Source: Nocardioides scoriae
GTDB taxonomy: Bacteria; Actinomycetota; Actinomycetes; Propionibacteriales; Nocardioidaceae
Assembly (NCBI RefSeq): GCF_900104965.1
Contig: NZ_LT629757.1
Span: 3,596,001 to 3,660,000 of the forward strand
DNA: 64,000 nucleotides
Direction of reading: 5' to 3'
Numbering within the stretch: the first letter of the stretch is position 1; each line of letters starts with the position of its first letter. A program made the position numbers and the translations under genes. The notes under the pieces are model-generated. The model worked only from the letters and a program-made list of their open reading frames with translations. It was not told the DNA's origin and ran no database searches. Positions 26,397-34,576 of the stretch are shown in pieces.

Positions 26397-26798
26397 TCAG
26401 AGCTCGCGCGCCGACAGCACGCAGAACTCGTTGCCCTCGGGGTCGAGGAGCACGGTCCAGGTCGCGTCGGGTCCCTCGCCGACCGACGTGCGCTGCGCGC
26501 CGCGCTCGACCAGGCCCGCGACGAGGGCGTCGCGGTCGTCGTCGAGGTGCGGGGCGAGGTCGAGGTGGAGCCGGTTCTTGACCTGCTTGCCCTCGGCGAC
26601 CGGCACGAAGACCAGACCCGGGCCGACCTGGTCCCAGGGGGTGGACCGGACCGACTCCAGGGTGACGTGGGCGGGGACCAGGGCCACCTCGGTGTCGTCC
26701 TCGAACACGACCTGCCAGCCCAGGGTTTCGGCCCACCAGCGAGACTGGGCGGCGATGTCGTGGCAGTCGATGACGGTGCTGTACCAGCGCAGGCTCAT
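26397..26798 (-). CDS. VOC-family protein
   Basis: A 133-aa protein with one glyoxalase-fold unit: YSTVIDCHDIAAQSRWWAETLGW at the N-terminus, a central HLDLAPHLDDDRD strand, and WTVLLDPEGNEFCVLSAREL at the end. This pattern fits the PhnB-like and 4a-hydroxytetrahydrobiopterin dehydratase-linked VOC proteins common in actinobacteria. Metal ligands (His and Glu of HLDLAPH and DPEGNEFCV) are present. It is convergent with the acyl-CoA dehydrogenase, 24 bp apart, with no shared function evident. Confidence 0.83.
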   Translation of the reverse strand: MSLRWYSTVIDCHDIAAQSRWWAETLGWQVVFEDDTEVALVPAHVTLESVRSTPWDQVGPGLVFVPVAEGKQVKNRLHLDLAPHLDDDRDALVAGLVERGAQRTSVGEGPDATWTVLLDPEGNEFCVLSAREL

Positions 26799-26860
26799 GG
26801 GTCCGTCCTACCCGTGACCGCGGACAGGGTGTGTCCGCTCGTCGTCGGGCAGGGGCGGGG

Positions 26861-27913
26861 TCACAGGTCGCCCACGAACAGCAACCGGTCCGGCGACCCG
26901 TGCAGGTCGCCCCTCAGGGCGCCGGTCGTCGCGTGCCGCAGGAGCCAGCGCCGCACCTTCGCGGGGCCGGCCTTCGGGTGGGTCGAGAGGTGGAGCGCTG
27001 CCGCCCCGCTGACGTACGGCGCCGCCCACGACGTGGCCGCGCCGTCGGCCGTGACGATCCTGTCGGGGTCGATCATCGGGCTCACGACCGAGGTCACCTG
27101 CTCGCCCGGCGCGAACAGGTCGACGCAGCGTCCGTGGTCGAGCCCGGCGTCGCGGTCCGTGCGGGTCGAGGCGGTCACCGTGACCACCGACGGCAACCCC
27201 GCCGGCGGGAAGCGGCAGGCGTCCTCGCCGGCGTTGCCCGCGGCGGCCACGACGGTGACGCCCCGGGCCACGACGCGTGCGACCGCGGCCCGGACCGTCG
27301 GGGCCGGCTGCTCGACGTTGAGCGACAGGTTGGCGACCGCGGGACGCGTCGCGTGGTCGGCGACCCAGTCGAGGGCCCGCACGATGCGCCTCACGCGCTG
27401 CGCCTCGGTGGCGTCCCCGGAGCCGCCCTCGCAGCCGTCGAAGGCGCCGACCGAGACCAGGCGGGCCTTCGGGGCGACGCCGGTCCTGCGGCCGCCGATG
27501 ATGCCGGCGACGAAGAGCCCGTGGTCGATGCCCGACTCCAGGATGCAGCCGCGACCGTTGCGCAGGCCGACGGAGGCCCGGTCGCCGAGCTCGGCGTTGG
27601 TCGGGTCGAAGCGGCCGTCGACGACGTAGACCGTCACGCCCTCGCCCTGGCTGCGGACGGTGAACGCGGAGTCGAGGGGTCGGGCGCGCTGGTCGATGCG
27701 GTCCAGGGCCCACCCGGGCCCGCGTCGCACCACGGGGGTCGGGGACGACGTCGCTCCGCTCAGCGCAGTCGTCCCGGTCGCCCGTGCAGCGCTCGTGCCG
27801 GGGTCGGTGCCGGTGCCGGTGCCCGCCGGGGTGCTCGAGCACGCGGCGAGCGCGAGCACCGCGAGGGCCGCGGCGCCGGCCCGGACCGTGCGGTGACCAC
27901 GCAGGTGCGGCAT
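26861..27913 (-). CDS. lipoprotein subtilisin-like serine peptidase
   Basis: A 350-aa S8-family protease with a lipoprotein signal (LAVLALAAC, lipidated Cys25) and a Thr/Gly/Ser-rich linker (residues 26-65). The catalytic triad is Asp99 (YVVDGRFDP), His131 (DHGLFVAGIIG, where the usual HGTHVAG is altered), the oxyanion Asn227 (AAAGNAGEDA) and Ser295 (GAATSWAAPYVSG, instead of GTSMAAP). It is predicted to sit on the outer face of the membrane. No inhibitory propeptide domain is visible. The ATG at 27913 sets the signal peptide. The substrate is unknown. Confidence 0.85.
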   Translation of the reverse strand: MPHLRGHRTVRAGAAALAVLALAACSSTPAGTGTGTDPGTSAARATGTTALSGATSSPTPVVRRGPGWALDRIDQRARPLDSAFTVRSQGEGVTVYVVDGRFDPTNAELGDRASVGLRNGRGCILESGIDHGLFVAGIIGGRRTGVAPKARLVSVGAFDGCEGGSGDATEAQRVRRIVRALDWVADHATRPAVANLSLNVEQPAPTVRAAVARVVARGVTVVAAAGNAGEDACRFPPAGLPSVVTVTASTRTDRDAGLDHGRCVDLFAPGEQVTSVVSPMIDPDRIVTADGAATSWAAPYVSGAAALHLSTHPKAGPAKVRRWLLRHATTGALRGDLHGSPDRLLFVGDL

Positions 27914-27996
27914 GCGCCGAGGGTAGGCCTCGGCGGGCCCTGCCGACACCCCTCGACGCCGGCCGCGGGCAGAAGGGCGGGTGGGAGACTCGGCGC

Positions 27997-29064
27997 GTGG
28001 AGGCGGCGGAGGCGTTGCGGCACCAGGCCCGGTCGTGCGCCGCGCTCGGGTCGCCGATGTACGCCGACCTGCTCGACCGGCTGGCCGACGACTGCGCCGC
28101 CGGTGGGCCCACGGCCCGGGTGCTGCGCGACCACCAGGACGTCCCCGGTCCGACCGCGGTCGCCCTGCGGCTGCTCGGCAGCGTCCACCGCCTGGTGCTC
28201 GAGCGTCGCGCCGGCGCGCTCGCGCTCAGCTGGCCCAGCGTCGGCGGCACCTGGGAGCCCGGGACCGGGGCCGCCGCGGTGCTGGCCCTGCTGGAGGAGC
28301 GTCCCGACGAGGTCCGCGCCCGGCTGGACCGCCCGCCCCAGACCAACGAGGTCGGCCGCGCCTGCGCCCTGCTCGGCGGGCTGCTGCACCTGCCCGACGC
28401 CCTCCGGCTGCCGGTGCAGCTGGTCGAGCTGGGCGCCTCGGCCGGGCTCAACCTGCTGGCCGACCGGTTCGTGGTGACCGAGGGCCCCGGACCCGGCGGC
28501 GCGGGCGGTCGGGTGCTCCAGGGCGACCCGGCGTCCGGCGTACGGCTGGAGGGGGCGTGGGCCGGGCGCGAGCTGCGTCCCTGGCCCGGTCTCGAGGTGG
28601 TCGAGCGCCTCGGCTGCGACCCCCACCCCGTCGACCCGACCACCACCGAGGGCCGACTGGCGCTCACGGCGTACGTCTGGCCCGACCAGGTGCACCGTCT
28701 CGAGCGGCTGCGCGGTGCCCTGGCCGTGGCCGCCGACCACCCGGTCGACGTGCGCCGCAGCACGGCCGCCGAGCTGGTCGACGCCCTCGAGCTGCGCGAG
28801 GGGTGCACGACGGTGGTGTGGCACAGCGTGATGTGGCAGTACCTCGACGTGGCCGAGCAGGACCACGTGGTGCGGAGGCTGGAGGAGCTGGGGCGGGCGG
28901 CCGGTCCCCACGACCCGCTGGTCCACCTGGCCCTGGAGCCCCGGCGTCGCGGGGCCGGCACGCCCCACGACTTCTGGGTGGTGCTGCGCACCTGGCCCGG
29001 CCCGCCCGAGGAGGTCGTGGTCGGTCGCTCGGTGGCGCACGGGATGCCCACCACCTGGCTCTGA
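27997..29064 (+). CDS. DUF2332 domain protein
   Basis: A 355-aa cytoplasmic protein of the DUF2332 family. The N-terminal helices (LRHQARSCAALGSPMYADLL) and the central LVELGASAGLNLLADRF segment are family marks; the latter resembles a SAM- or nucleotide-binding loop. The C-terminal part carries CTTVVWHSVMWQYLDVAEQD and PHDFWVVLRTWPG. Function is unknown, although the fold looks like a methyltransferase. It is divergent from the subtilase gene, about 80 bp apart, which may hold promoters for both. Confidence 0.82.
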   Translation: MEAAEALRHQARSCAALGSPMYADLLDRLADDCAAGGPTARVLRDHQDVPGPTAVALRLLGSVHRLVLERRAGALALSWPSVGGTWEPGTGAAAVLALLEERPDEVRARLDRPPQTNEVGRACALLGGLLHLPDALRLPVQLVELGASAGLNLLADRFVVTEGPGPGGAGGRVLQGDPASGVRLEGAWAGRELRPWPGLEVVERLGCDPHPVDPTTTEGRLALTAYVWPDQVHRLERLRGALAVAADHPVDVRRSTAAELVDALELREGCTTVVWHSVMWQYLDVAEQDHVVRRLEELGRAAGPHDPLVHLALEPRRRGAGTPHDFWVVLRTWPGPPEEVVVGRSVAHGMPTTWL

Positions 29065-29198
29065 CCGGTCCGGTGGTGGGCCGGTGACGGGTCGGAGGCG
29101 GCTCGGCGCGGGCGAAAAGTCCTCGCCCCCGTGGGGGTCCGGGTGCGACGGTGGACCCCCGGCCGGGACCCCCGGCCGTCCCGACGCGAGGAGGCACC

Positions 29199-29393
29199 AT
29201 GGCCGACCAGACACCTGATCACCAGCCGACCCAGGACGAGATCAAGGCCAAGATGCGCGAGGCGCTCGACCGCAAGCAGGCACACCTCCACCCCGACGAC
29301 AGCGCCGGCGCCAAGGCCAAGGCCCACGGCTCCGAGGTCGTCGGCGGCGCCCCCAAGATGCACCGCCGCAAGGCCGGCGGGGGCGGCAGCTGA
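29199..29393 (+). CDS. DUF5302 domain protein
   Basis: A 64-aa small basic protein (MADQTPDHQPTQDEIKAKMR, then EALDRKQAHLHPDDSAGAKA and a KMHRRKAGGGGS tail), matching the DUF5302 family in length and sequence. Members are widespread in actinobacteria with no known role; they are predicted partly disordered and nucleic-acid-binding by charge only. A GAGGAG ribosome site precedes the ATG. A long perfect inverted repeat lies just after the stop. Confidence 0.82.
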   Translation: MADQTPDHQPTQDEIKAKMREALDRKQAHLHPDDSAGAKAKAHGSEVVGGAPKMHRRKAGGGGS

Positions 29394-29407
29394 CCCGCAC
29401 CACGATC

Positions 29408-29446
29408 GGGGAGGACCACTGCCACCTGGTGGCAGTGGTCCTCCCC
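29408..29446. terminator. perfect 19-bp inverted repeat after DUF5302 gene
   Basis: GGGGAGGACCACTGCCACC at 29408-29426 and GGTGGCAGTGGTCCTCCCC at 29428-29446 are exact reverse complements separated by a single T. The RNA would form a very stable hairpin and act as a terminator, though no T-run follows. A perfect repeat with such a short centre could also be an operator. Confidence 0.7.
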
Positions 29447-29551
29447 GCTGTCGCGCGGCGCGGCGTGAGGAATCCCACGGCCCCTCCCGGTGCCGGGCCG
29501 GGTCCGACAGGATGAGCCGGTCGTCACCGTCGTCGTCACGAGGAGATCCGC

Positions 29552-30091
29552 ATGCAGTTCGGCCGCAGCTACGAGGAGTTCGAGGTCGGGGCGATCTACC
29601 GGCACTGGCCCGGCAAGACGGTCACGGAGTTCGACGACCACATGTTCTGCCTGCTGACGATGAACCACCACCCGCTGCACCTCGACACCCACTACGCGGG
29701 GGAGACCACGCAGTTCGGGAAGAACGTCGTGGTGGGCAACTACGTCTACTCGATCCTGCTCGGCATGAGCGTGCCCGACATCTCCGGCAAGGCGATCGCC
29801 AACCTGGAGGTCGAGTCGCTGCGCCACGTGGCACCGACGTTCCACGGCGACACCCTGTACGGCGAGACCACCGTGCTCGACAAGTGGGAGTCGACGAGCA
29901 AGGACGACCGGGGCGTGGTGCACGTCGAGACCATCGGCTACAACCAGGACGGCAAGGTCGTGTGCCTGTTCCGCCGCAAGGTGATGGTGCCCAAGGACAG
30001 CTACCTGACCGCGCGCGGCGGCGAGCAGCCCGGTCGGCCGGTGCCGCAGCCCGACAGGTCCTGGCCCGGGCACGCGGCGGACGCCACGTGA
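29552..30091 (+). CDS. MaoC-family dehydratase
   Basis: A 179-aa hot-dog-fold protein of the MaoC (R-specific enoyl-CoA hydratase) family. The N-terminal FEVGAIYRHWPGKTVTEFDD segment and the NHHPLHLDTHYA core, with the catalytic Asp/His pair (Asp/His in LHLDTHYA), are typical, as is the central AIANLEVESLRHVAPTFHGD strand. It resembles mesaconyl-CoA hydratase and related acyl-CoA dehydratases, but the substrate is not fixed. Its stop overlaps the GTG of a phosphatase gene by 4 bp. A purine-rich site (AGGAGAT) precedes the ATG. Confidence 0.85.
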   Translation: MQFGRSYEEFEVGAIYRHWPGKTVTEFDDHMFCLLTMNHHPLHLDTHYAGETTQFGKNVVVGNYVYSILLGMSVPDISGKAIANLEVESLRHVAPTFHGDTLYGETTVLDKWESTSKDDRGVVHVETIGYNQDGKVVCLFRRKVMVPKDSYLTARGGEQPGRPVPQPDRSWPGHAADAT

Positions 30092-30669
30092 GCGGCCCCC
30101 GGGGTCCGCAGGACTCCGAGCTGTGGGTGGTGCGCCACGGGGAGACCGAGTGGAGCCGCGACGGGCGGCACACCTCGACCACCGACCTCGACCTGACCGC
30201 CGAGGGGGCCGAGGTCGCCCGCGGCCTGGCCGGGCGCCTCGCCGGCGAGGAGTTCGACCTGGTGCTGAGCAGCCCGCGGCTGCGGGCCCGGGTGACGGCC
30301 GAGCTGGCCGGCTTCGCCGAGGTGGAGACGACCGAGGACCTGGCCGAGTGGGACTACGGCGACTACGAGGGACTCACCACGCCGCACATCCGCGAGCAGG
30401 TGCCCGGCTGGACGGTCTGGTCCCACCCCTGCCCCGGAGGCGAGACCGCGGCCCAGGTGGCCGAGCGGCTCGACCGCGTCGTGGCGCGCGTGCAGGACGC
30501 GGGGGTGCGGGCGATCGTCTTCAGCCACGGCCACGCCTCGCGCGTGCTGGCCGCGCGCTGGCTGGGGCTGCCCCCGGAGGACGGCCGGCACTTCGTGCTC
30601 GGCACCGCGACCCTCTCGACCCTGGCCTGGGAACGGGAGTCGCCGGCCGTGGCGCGCTGGAACGCCTGA
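30088..30669 (+). CDS. histidine phosphatase family protein
   Basis: A 193-aa protein of the phosphoglycerate-mutase-like superfamily. The N-terminal catalytic RHGETEWS (VVRHGETEWSRDGRH), the second active-site His in FSHGHASRVLAARWL, the acid Glu in AEWDYGDYEGLTT and the LSSPRLRARVTAELAG arginine are all present. It is a predicted acid phosphatase or broad phosphomonoesterase, resembling M. tuberculosis Rv3214, as I recall. Coupled by a 4-bp overlap to the MaoC gene. Confidence 0.88.
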   Translation: MSGPRGPQDSELWVVRHGETEWSRDGRHTSTTDLDLTAEGAEVARGLAGRLAGEEFDLVLSSPRLRARVTAELAGFAEVETTEDLAEWDYGDYEGLTTPHIREQVPGWTVWSHPCPGGETAAQVAERLDRVVARVQDAGVRAIVFSHGHASRVLAARWLGLPPEDGRHFVLGTATLSTLAWERESPAVARWNA

Positions 30670-30685
30670 GCACTACGGTGTGGTC

Positions 30686-31327
30686 GTGTCGCTCGCGGCC
30701 TCGTGTCCCCGCTGCACCTCGCCGGTCTCCGGCGAGGCGGAGGAGTTCGCCTGCTCGGTGCACGGCCCGACCCAGCCGCTGTGGCGCCCCGCGCACGCCG
30801 ACTACGACGCCTTCGCCGAGCTCGTCGGCCGCATCGACGACTTCCCGACGTACCTGCCCTGGCCGATGAGCCCGGGCTGGTCGATCGCCGACTTCGGCTG
30901 CGTCGGCGCCGGTGACCGCGTGCAGGCCACGGTCACCACGACCGTCGGCGTCAGCGACCTCGACGGCGACGTCGGGGTCACGCTCGTCTCGGAGGACCCC
31001 GGCGTGGGGCTCGGCGCGCGCTGCAGCGGCACGGCGTACGACGACCCGGGACCGCAGATCAGCAACGGCCCGCCGGCCGTCCACGTGCGGGCCGGCGGTC
31101 GCAGCGTCCCGATGTGGCTGGTCGACCCGGACGGGGACGCTCCAGACGACGAGGTGCTCGCCCGGGCGGTGTTCGCCGGCGAGGCCGACGGTCGCTGGCT
31201 GTGGCTGGTGATCCGGCCGGCGTCGGCGGCGCTGCTGCTCCACGACGAGTGGCTGCTGGCCGACGTGACGGGCTTCGGGCCGGAGGCGCTGGAGATGCCG
31301 TTCGGGGGCGATCGACCCACCTGGTGA
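30686..31327 (+). CDS. DUF6758 family protein
   Basis: A 213-aa protein starting with a zinc-ribbon-like segment (SCPRCTSPVSGEAEEF, then FACSVHGPTQPLW), with Cys-x2-Cys and Cys-x2-His pairs. The rest of the sequence matches the actinobacterial DUF6758 family: YLPWPMSPGWSIADFGCVGAG and GVGLGARCSG early on, then VFAGEADGRWLWLVIRPASA near the end. No function is known. The GTG at 30686 is preferred to an alternative GTG at 30680. It stands alone between the phosphatase and the ParA gene. Confidence 0.78.
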   Translation: MSLAASCPRCTSPVSGEAEEFACSVHGPTQPLWRPAHADYDAFAELVGRIDDFPTYLPWPMSPGWSIADFGCVGAGDRVQATVTTTVGVSDLDGDVGVTLVSEDPGVGLGARCSGTAYDDPGPQISNGPPAVHVRAGGRSVPMWLVDPDGDAPDDEVLARAVFAGEADGRWLWLVIRPASAALLLHDEWLLADVTGFGPEALEMPFGGDRPTW

Positions 31328-31415
31328 GACGGCACGCCCCACCGCGGGGCGCCACGCCGCTCCGGGGCCTGGACGCTCCCGCAGGGCCCCCTCGCCTGGG
31401 GCACAATAGGCGGCG

Positions 31416-32174
31416 ATGACCACTCACGTCCTGGCCGTGGCCAACCAGAAGGGTGGGGTCGCCAAGACCACCACCGTCGCCTCGCTCGGCGCTGCCCTGG
31501 CCGAGCAGGGCCAGAAGGTCCTGCTCGTCGACCTCGACCCCCAGGCCTGCCTCACCTTCAGCCTCGGCATCGACCCCGAGGACCTGGAGCTGTCGGTGCA
31601 CCACGTGCTGACCAAGGGCCTGGACCCGACCGAGGTCATCATCGAGACCGACGACGGCGTCGACCTGCTGCCGGCGACCATCGAGCTGGCCCGCGCCGAG
31701 GCCGACCTGCTGACCCGCACCGGCCGCGAGTACGTCATCCGCGGCGCGATCGAGGACACCTCCGGCTACGACTGGGTGCTGCTCGACTGCCCGCCGTCGC
31801 TGGGCGTGCTGACCGTCGCCGCCCTGACCGCGGCGACGGGCGTGCTGATCCCGCTGCAGTGCGAGACGCTCTCGCACCGCGGCGTCGGGCAGCTGCTCGA
31901 CACCGTCCACGACGTGCGCCGCTTCACCAACCGCGACCTCGAGGTCTGGGGCGTGCTCCCGACGATGTTCGACGGCCGCACCACCCACTCGCGCACGGTC
32001 CTGGAGACCATCTCCGAGACCTACGACCTGGCCGTGATCGAGCCGCCGATCCCCAAGTCGATCCGCTTCGCGGAGGCCCCGGCCGCGGGTCGCTCGATCC
32101 TCAAGACCTCGCGCAGCAACAAGGGTGCGCAGGCCTACCGCGACGTCGCCACCGCCCTGCGGGCCCGGGCCTGA
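31416..32174 (+). CDS. orphan ParA/Soj-family ATPase
   Basis: A 252-aa deviant Walker ATPase. Walker A is NQKGGVAKTTTVASLG, followed by DLDPQACLTFSLG and the DWVLLDCPPSLGVLTVAAL switch region. ParA/Soj and MinD-like proteins position DNA, plasmids or protein complexes. No parB gene is adjacent, so this is probably not the chromosome-partition ParA. From memory, the position next to rhlE and a phosphatase matches M. tuberculosis Rv3213c. The ATG at 31416 follows an AATAGGCGGCG leader. The next gene, an L,D-transpeptidase, starts two bases after its stop. Confidence 0.87.
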   Translation: MTTHVLAVANQKGGVAKTTTVASLGAALAEQGQKVLLVDLDPQACLTFSLGIDPEDLELSVHHVLTKGLDPTEVIIETDDGVDLLPATIELARAEADLLTRTGREYVIRGAIEDTSGYDWVLLDCPPSLGVLTVAALTAATGVLIPLQCETLSHRGVGQLLDTVHDVRRFTNRDLEVWGVLPTMFDGRTTHSRTVLETISETYDLAVIEPPIPKSIRFAEAPAAGRSILKTSRSNKGAQAYRDVATALRARA

Positions 32175-32176
32175 GC

Positions 32177-32818
32177 GTGCGGCCCGCCCCGCGTCGGCCC
32201 CGCTCGTGGGGCCGGCCGTCGCTGGTCGTGCTCGCGGGCGCCACGACGGCGGTCTCGCTGCTCGGCAGCCTGGGGGTGATCCCGGCCGGTGGCCCCGCCG
32301 CGGCGGCCCGCCCGGCTCCCGCCGAGGTGGCGTCGCTCTCGTCGGGACAGGTGCTGCCCGACGCCCGCCCGCCCGGACGGCGGCAGCAGGAGCAGGCGCC
32401 CGCCGTGCTGGGTGCCAGCGGCGCGGGCACCCGGGTGGTCTTCGACATGGGCGAGCAGCGGGTGTGGCTGGTCCAGGCCGGCGCGGCCGGCGCCGAGGAC
32501 GTCGTGCGTCGCACCTACCTGGCCTCAGGCAGCGTCTACGACAACCTGCAGCCCGGGACCTACGAGGTCTACTCGCGCTCGCGCCACGCCGTCGGCATCG
32601 GTGACTCCGGGACGATGGAGTACTTCGTGCGGTTCACCCGCGGCGCCAACGCCGCGATCGGCTTCCACAGCATCCCCGTCCACGACGGCGAGCCGGTGCA
32701 GAGCCGGGCCCAGCTCGGCACCCCGCTCTCGCACGGGTGCATCCGCCAGGCCCGACCGGATGCGCGGGCGCTGTGGGACTTCGCGCCGGTCGGCACCCCG
32801 GTGGTCGTCACCGCCTGA
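32177..32818 (+). CDS. secreted L,D-transpeptidase (YkuD)
   Basis: A 213-aa protein. Residues 15-45 form a signal peptide or anchor (SLVVLAGATTAVSLLGSLGV). The C-terminal half is a YkuD domain with the catalytic signature His-x15-25-Ser-His-Gly-Cys (GFHSIPVHDG, then TPLSHGCIRQA). These enzymes form 3-3 cross-links in peptidoglycan or attach proteins to it. The GTG starts two bases after the ParA stop, so the pair is co-transcribed, which suggests a link to cell-wall growth. It faces the convergent DEAD-box helicase. Confidence 0.84.
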   Translation: MRPAPRRPRSWGRPSLVVLAGATTAVSLLGSLGVIPAGGPAAAARPAPAEVASLSSGQVLPDARPPGRRQQEQAPAVLGASGAGTRVVFDMGEQRVWLVQAGAAGAEDVVRRTYLASGSVYDNLQPGTYEVYSRSRHAVGIGDSGTMEYFVRFTRGANAAIGFHSIPVHDGEPVQSRAQLGTPLSHGCIRQARPDARALWDFAPVGTPVVVTA

Positions 32819-32860
32819 GCGGGCGTCCAGCGGGGTCCGACCGGAGCAGGTCCGGGCAGG

Positions 32861-34384
32861 TCAGCCGTCGGAGCCGGTGCCCGAGGCGGGCGCGCTGTCG
32901 CTGCTGCCGCCACGGGTGCGGCGACGGTTGCGGTTGCGCTTGCGCGCCGGGCGGTCGCCGGACTCGCCGCCGTCGGTGGCGGGACCGGTCGTCGTGGCCG
33001 CGGGAGCCGGGGCAGCCGAGTCGGACGAGCGCCCGCCCTCGCTGCGACCGCTGCGCGAGCGACCACGGCCGCCGTCGCGACCCCCGTCACGACCGCCGTC
33101 ACGACCGCCGCGGCCACCGCTGCCGCCGCGCCCGTCGGTGCGGGGCTGGCGCTCGATGACGACCTGGCCCTCGGGGATGAGGCGACCCTTGATCCCCTTC
33201 GGGATGCCCTGGTCGTGGAGGAAGTGCTCGGAGCTGGAGTAGGTCTCGGCCGGGTCGTCGAACGGCAGGTCGAGCGCCTTGTTGATCATCTTCCAGCGGT
33301 GCAGGTCGGCCCAGTCGACGAAGGTGATCGCGATGCCGGTGGCGCCGGCGCGGCCGGTGCGGCCGATCCGGTGGACGTAGGTCTTCTCGTCCTCGGGGCA
33401 GGTGTAGTTGACGACGTGGGTCACGCCGGTGACGTCGATGCCGCGGGCGGCGACGTCGGTGGCCACGAGCACCTGGAGCTTGCCCTCGCGGAACTTGGTC
33501 ATGGCCTTCTCGCGGGCGGCCTGCGCCATGTCGCCGTGCAGCGGCGCGCTGACGAAGCCGCGCATCTCGAGGTCGTCGGAGATCCGCTGCGCCTGGCGCT
33601 TGGTGCGGGTGAACACGATCATCAGGTCGGCGCCCTCGGCCTGCAGCAGCCGGCCGAGCATCTCCGGCTTGTCGAGGTCGTGGGCCTGGTAGATGAACTG
33701 GGCCGTGGCCGGCACCATCTGGTTGTCCTCGCCGGACTCGGCGCGGATGTTCATCGGGTGGCGCATGTGGGTCCGCGCCAGGGCCACGATCGCGGCCGGC
33801 ATGGTCGCCGAGAACAGCATCGTCTGGCGGGTCTCCGGGGTCTGCTTGAGCAGCCGCTCCACGTCGGGCAGGAAGCCGAGGTCGAGCATCTCGTCGGCCT
33901 CGTCGAGCACGAGCGACTTCACGTGCGAGATGTCGAGGGCGCGGCGGTTCATCAGGTCGATGAGGCGACCCGGGGTGCCGACGACGACGTCGACGCCCGA
34001 CGCGAGGGCGTCGAGCTGGCCCTCGTAGGGCACGCCGCCGTAGACGGTGAGCACGCGCAGGCCGCGGAGCGAGCCCGCCAGCGTCAGGTCCTTGCTGACC
34101 TGGAGCGCGAGCTCGCGGGTCGGCGCGACGACGAGCGCCTGCGGCTTGCCGGGGGCGGCGAGGTCGTCGAAGTCCGGGTCCTGCTGCGCGACGGCGCGCT
34201 GCAGGACGGGGATGCCGAAGGCCAGGGTCTTGCCGGTGCCCGTGCGGGCCTGGCCGATCAGGTCGGTGCCCATGAGGGCGACGGAGAGGGTCATCTCCTG
34301 GATGGGGAAGGGCGTCGTGATGTTGACGCTCTCGAGTGCGGCGGCAATCTCGGGGTGGACCCCGAGCTCTCGGAAGGTGGTCAG
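32861..34384 (-). CDS. rhlE: DEAD-box RNA helicase with no canonical start
   Basis: About 507 aa. Motifs: Q motif in PFPIQEM, ARTGTGKT (Walker A), PTRELALQVS, GTPGRL, VLDEADEML, SATMP, ATDVAARGIDV and HRIGRTGRAG. The tail has GGRDGG-type repeats and a basic RKRNRNRRRTRGG stretch, typical of RNA helicases. The Q motif (TTFRELGVHPEI to NITTPFPIQEM) lies upstream of the first ATG at 34294, yet the frame has no ATG, GTG or TTG back to its stop at about 34441. I place the start at the CTG at 34384. One base removed from the G run at 34408-34410 would join it to a GTG at 34415 instead. RhlE is by position (Rv3211-like). Confidence 0.83.
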   Translation of the reverse strand: MTTFRELGVHPEIAAALESVNITTPFPIQEMTLSVALMGTDLIGQARTGTGKTLAFGIPVLQRAVAQQDPDFDDLAAPGKPQALVVAPTRELALQVSKDLTLAGSLRGLRVLTVYGGVPYEGQLDALASGVDVVVGTPGRLIDLMNRRALDISHVKSLVLDEADEMLDLGFLPDVERLLKQTPETRQTMLFSATMPAAIVALARTHMRHPMNIRAESGEDNQMVPATAQFIYQAHDLDKPEMLGRLLQAEGADLMIVFTRTKRQAQRISDDLEMRGFVSAPLHGDMAQAAREKAMTKFREGKLQVLVATDVAARGIDVTGVTHVVNYTCPEDEKTYVHRIGRTGRAGATGIAITFVDWADLHRWKMINKALDLPFDDPAETYSSSEHFLHDQGIPKGIKGRLIPEGQVVIERQPRTDGRGGSGGRGGRDGGRDGGRDGGRGRSRSGRSEGGRSSDSAAPAPAATTTGPATDGGESGDRPARKRNRNRRRTRGGSSDSAPASGTGSDG

Positions 34385-34576
34385 GATCTTGGCCTGTTCT
34401 GTGCTGACCCGACACGCGGGTCGATCGTCTGAGGGGTCGTGTCACGACCACTGGCGAGCCACTCGCAGAACTTCGTCAGCAGGCGCACCCGGGGGTGCAA
34501 CCGCGACGCCGCTGTCCAGGCGGTGCGGGGGCATCAAGCCTGCGGCCCGCCCCGAGTCTATCGGTAGGGTGCGCCC

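Noticed and set aside
31416-32174. Chromosome-partition parA
   Set aside because: No parB or parS-like sites adjoin it, and its neighbours match the orphan Soj-type gene near rhlE.
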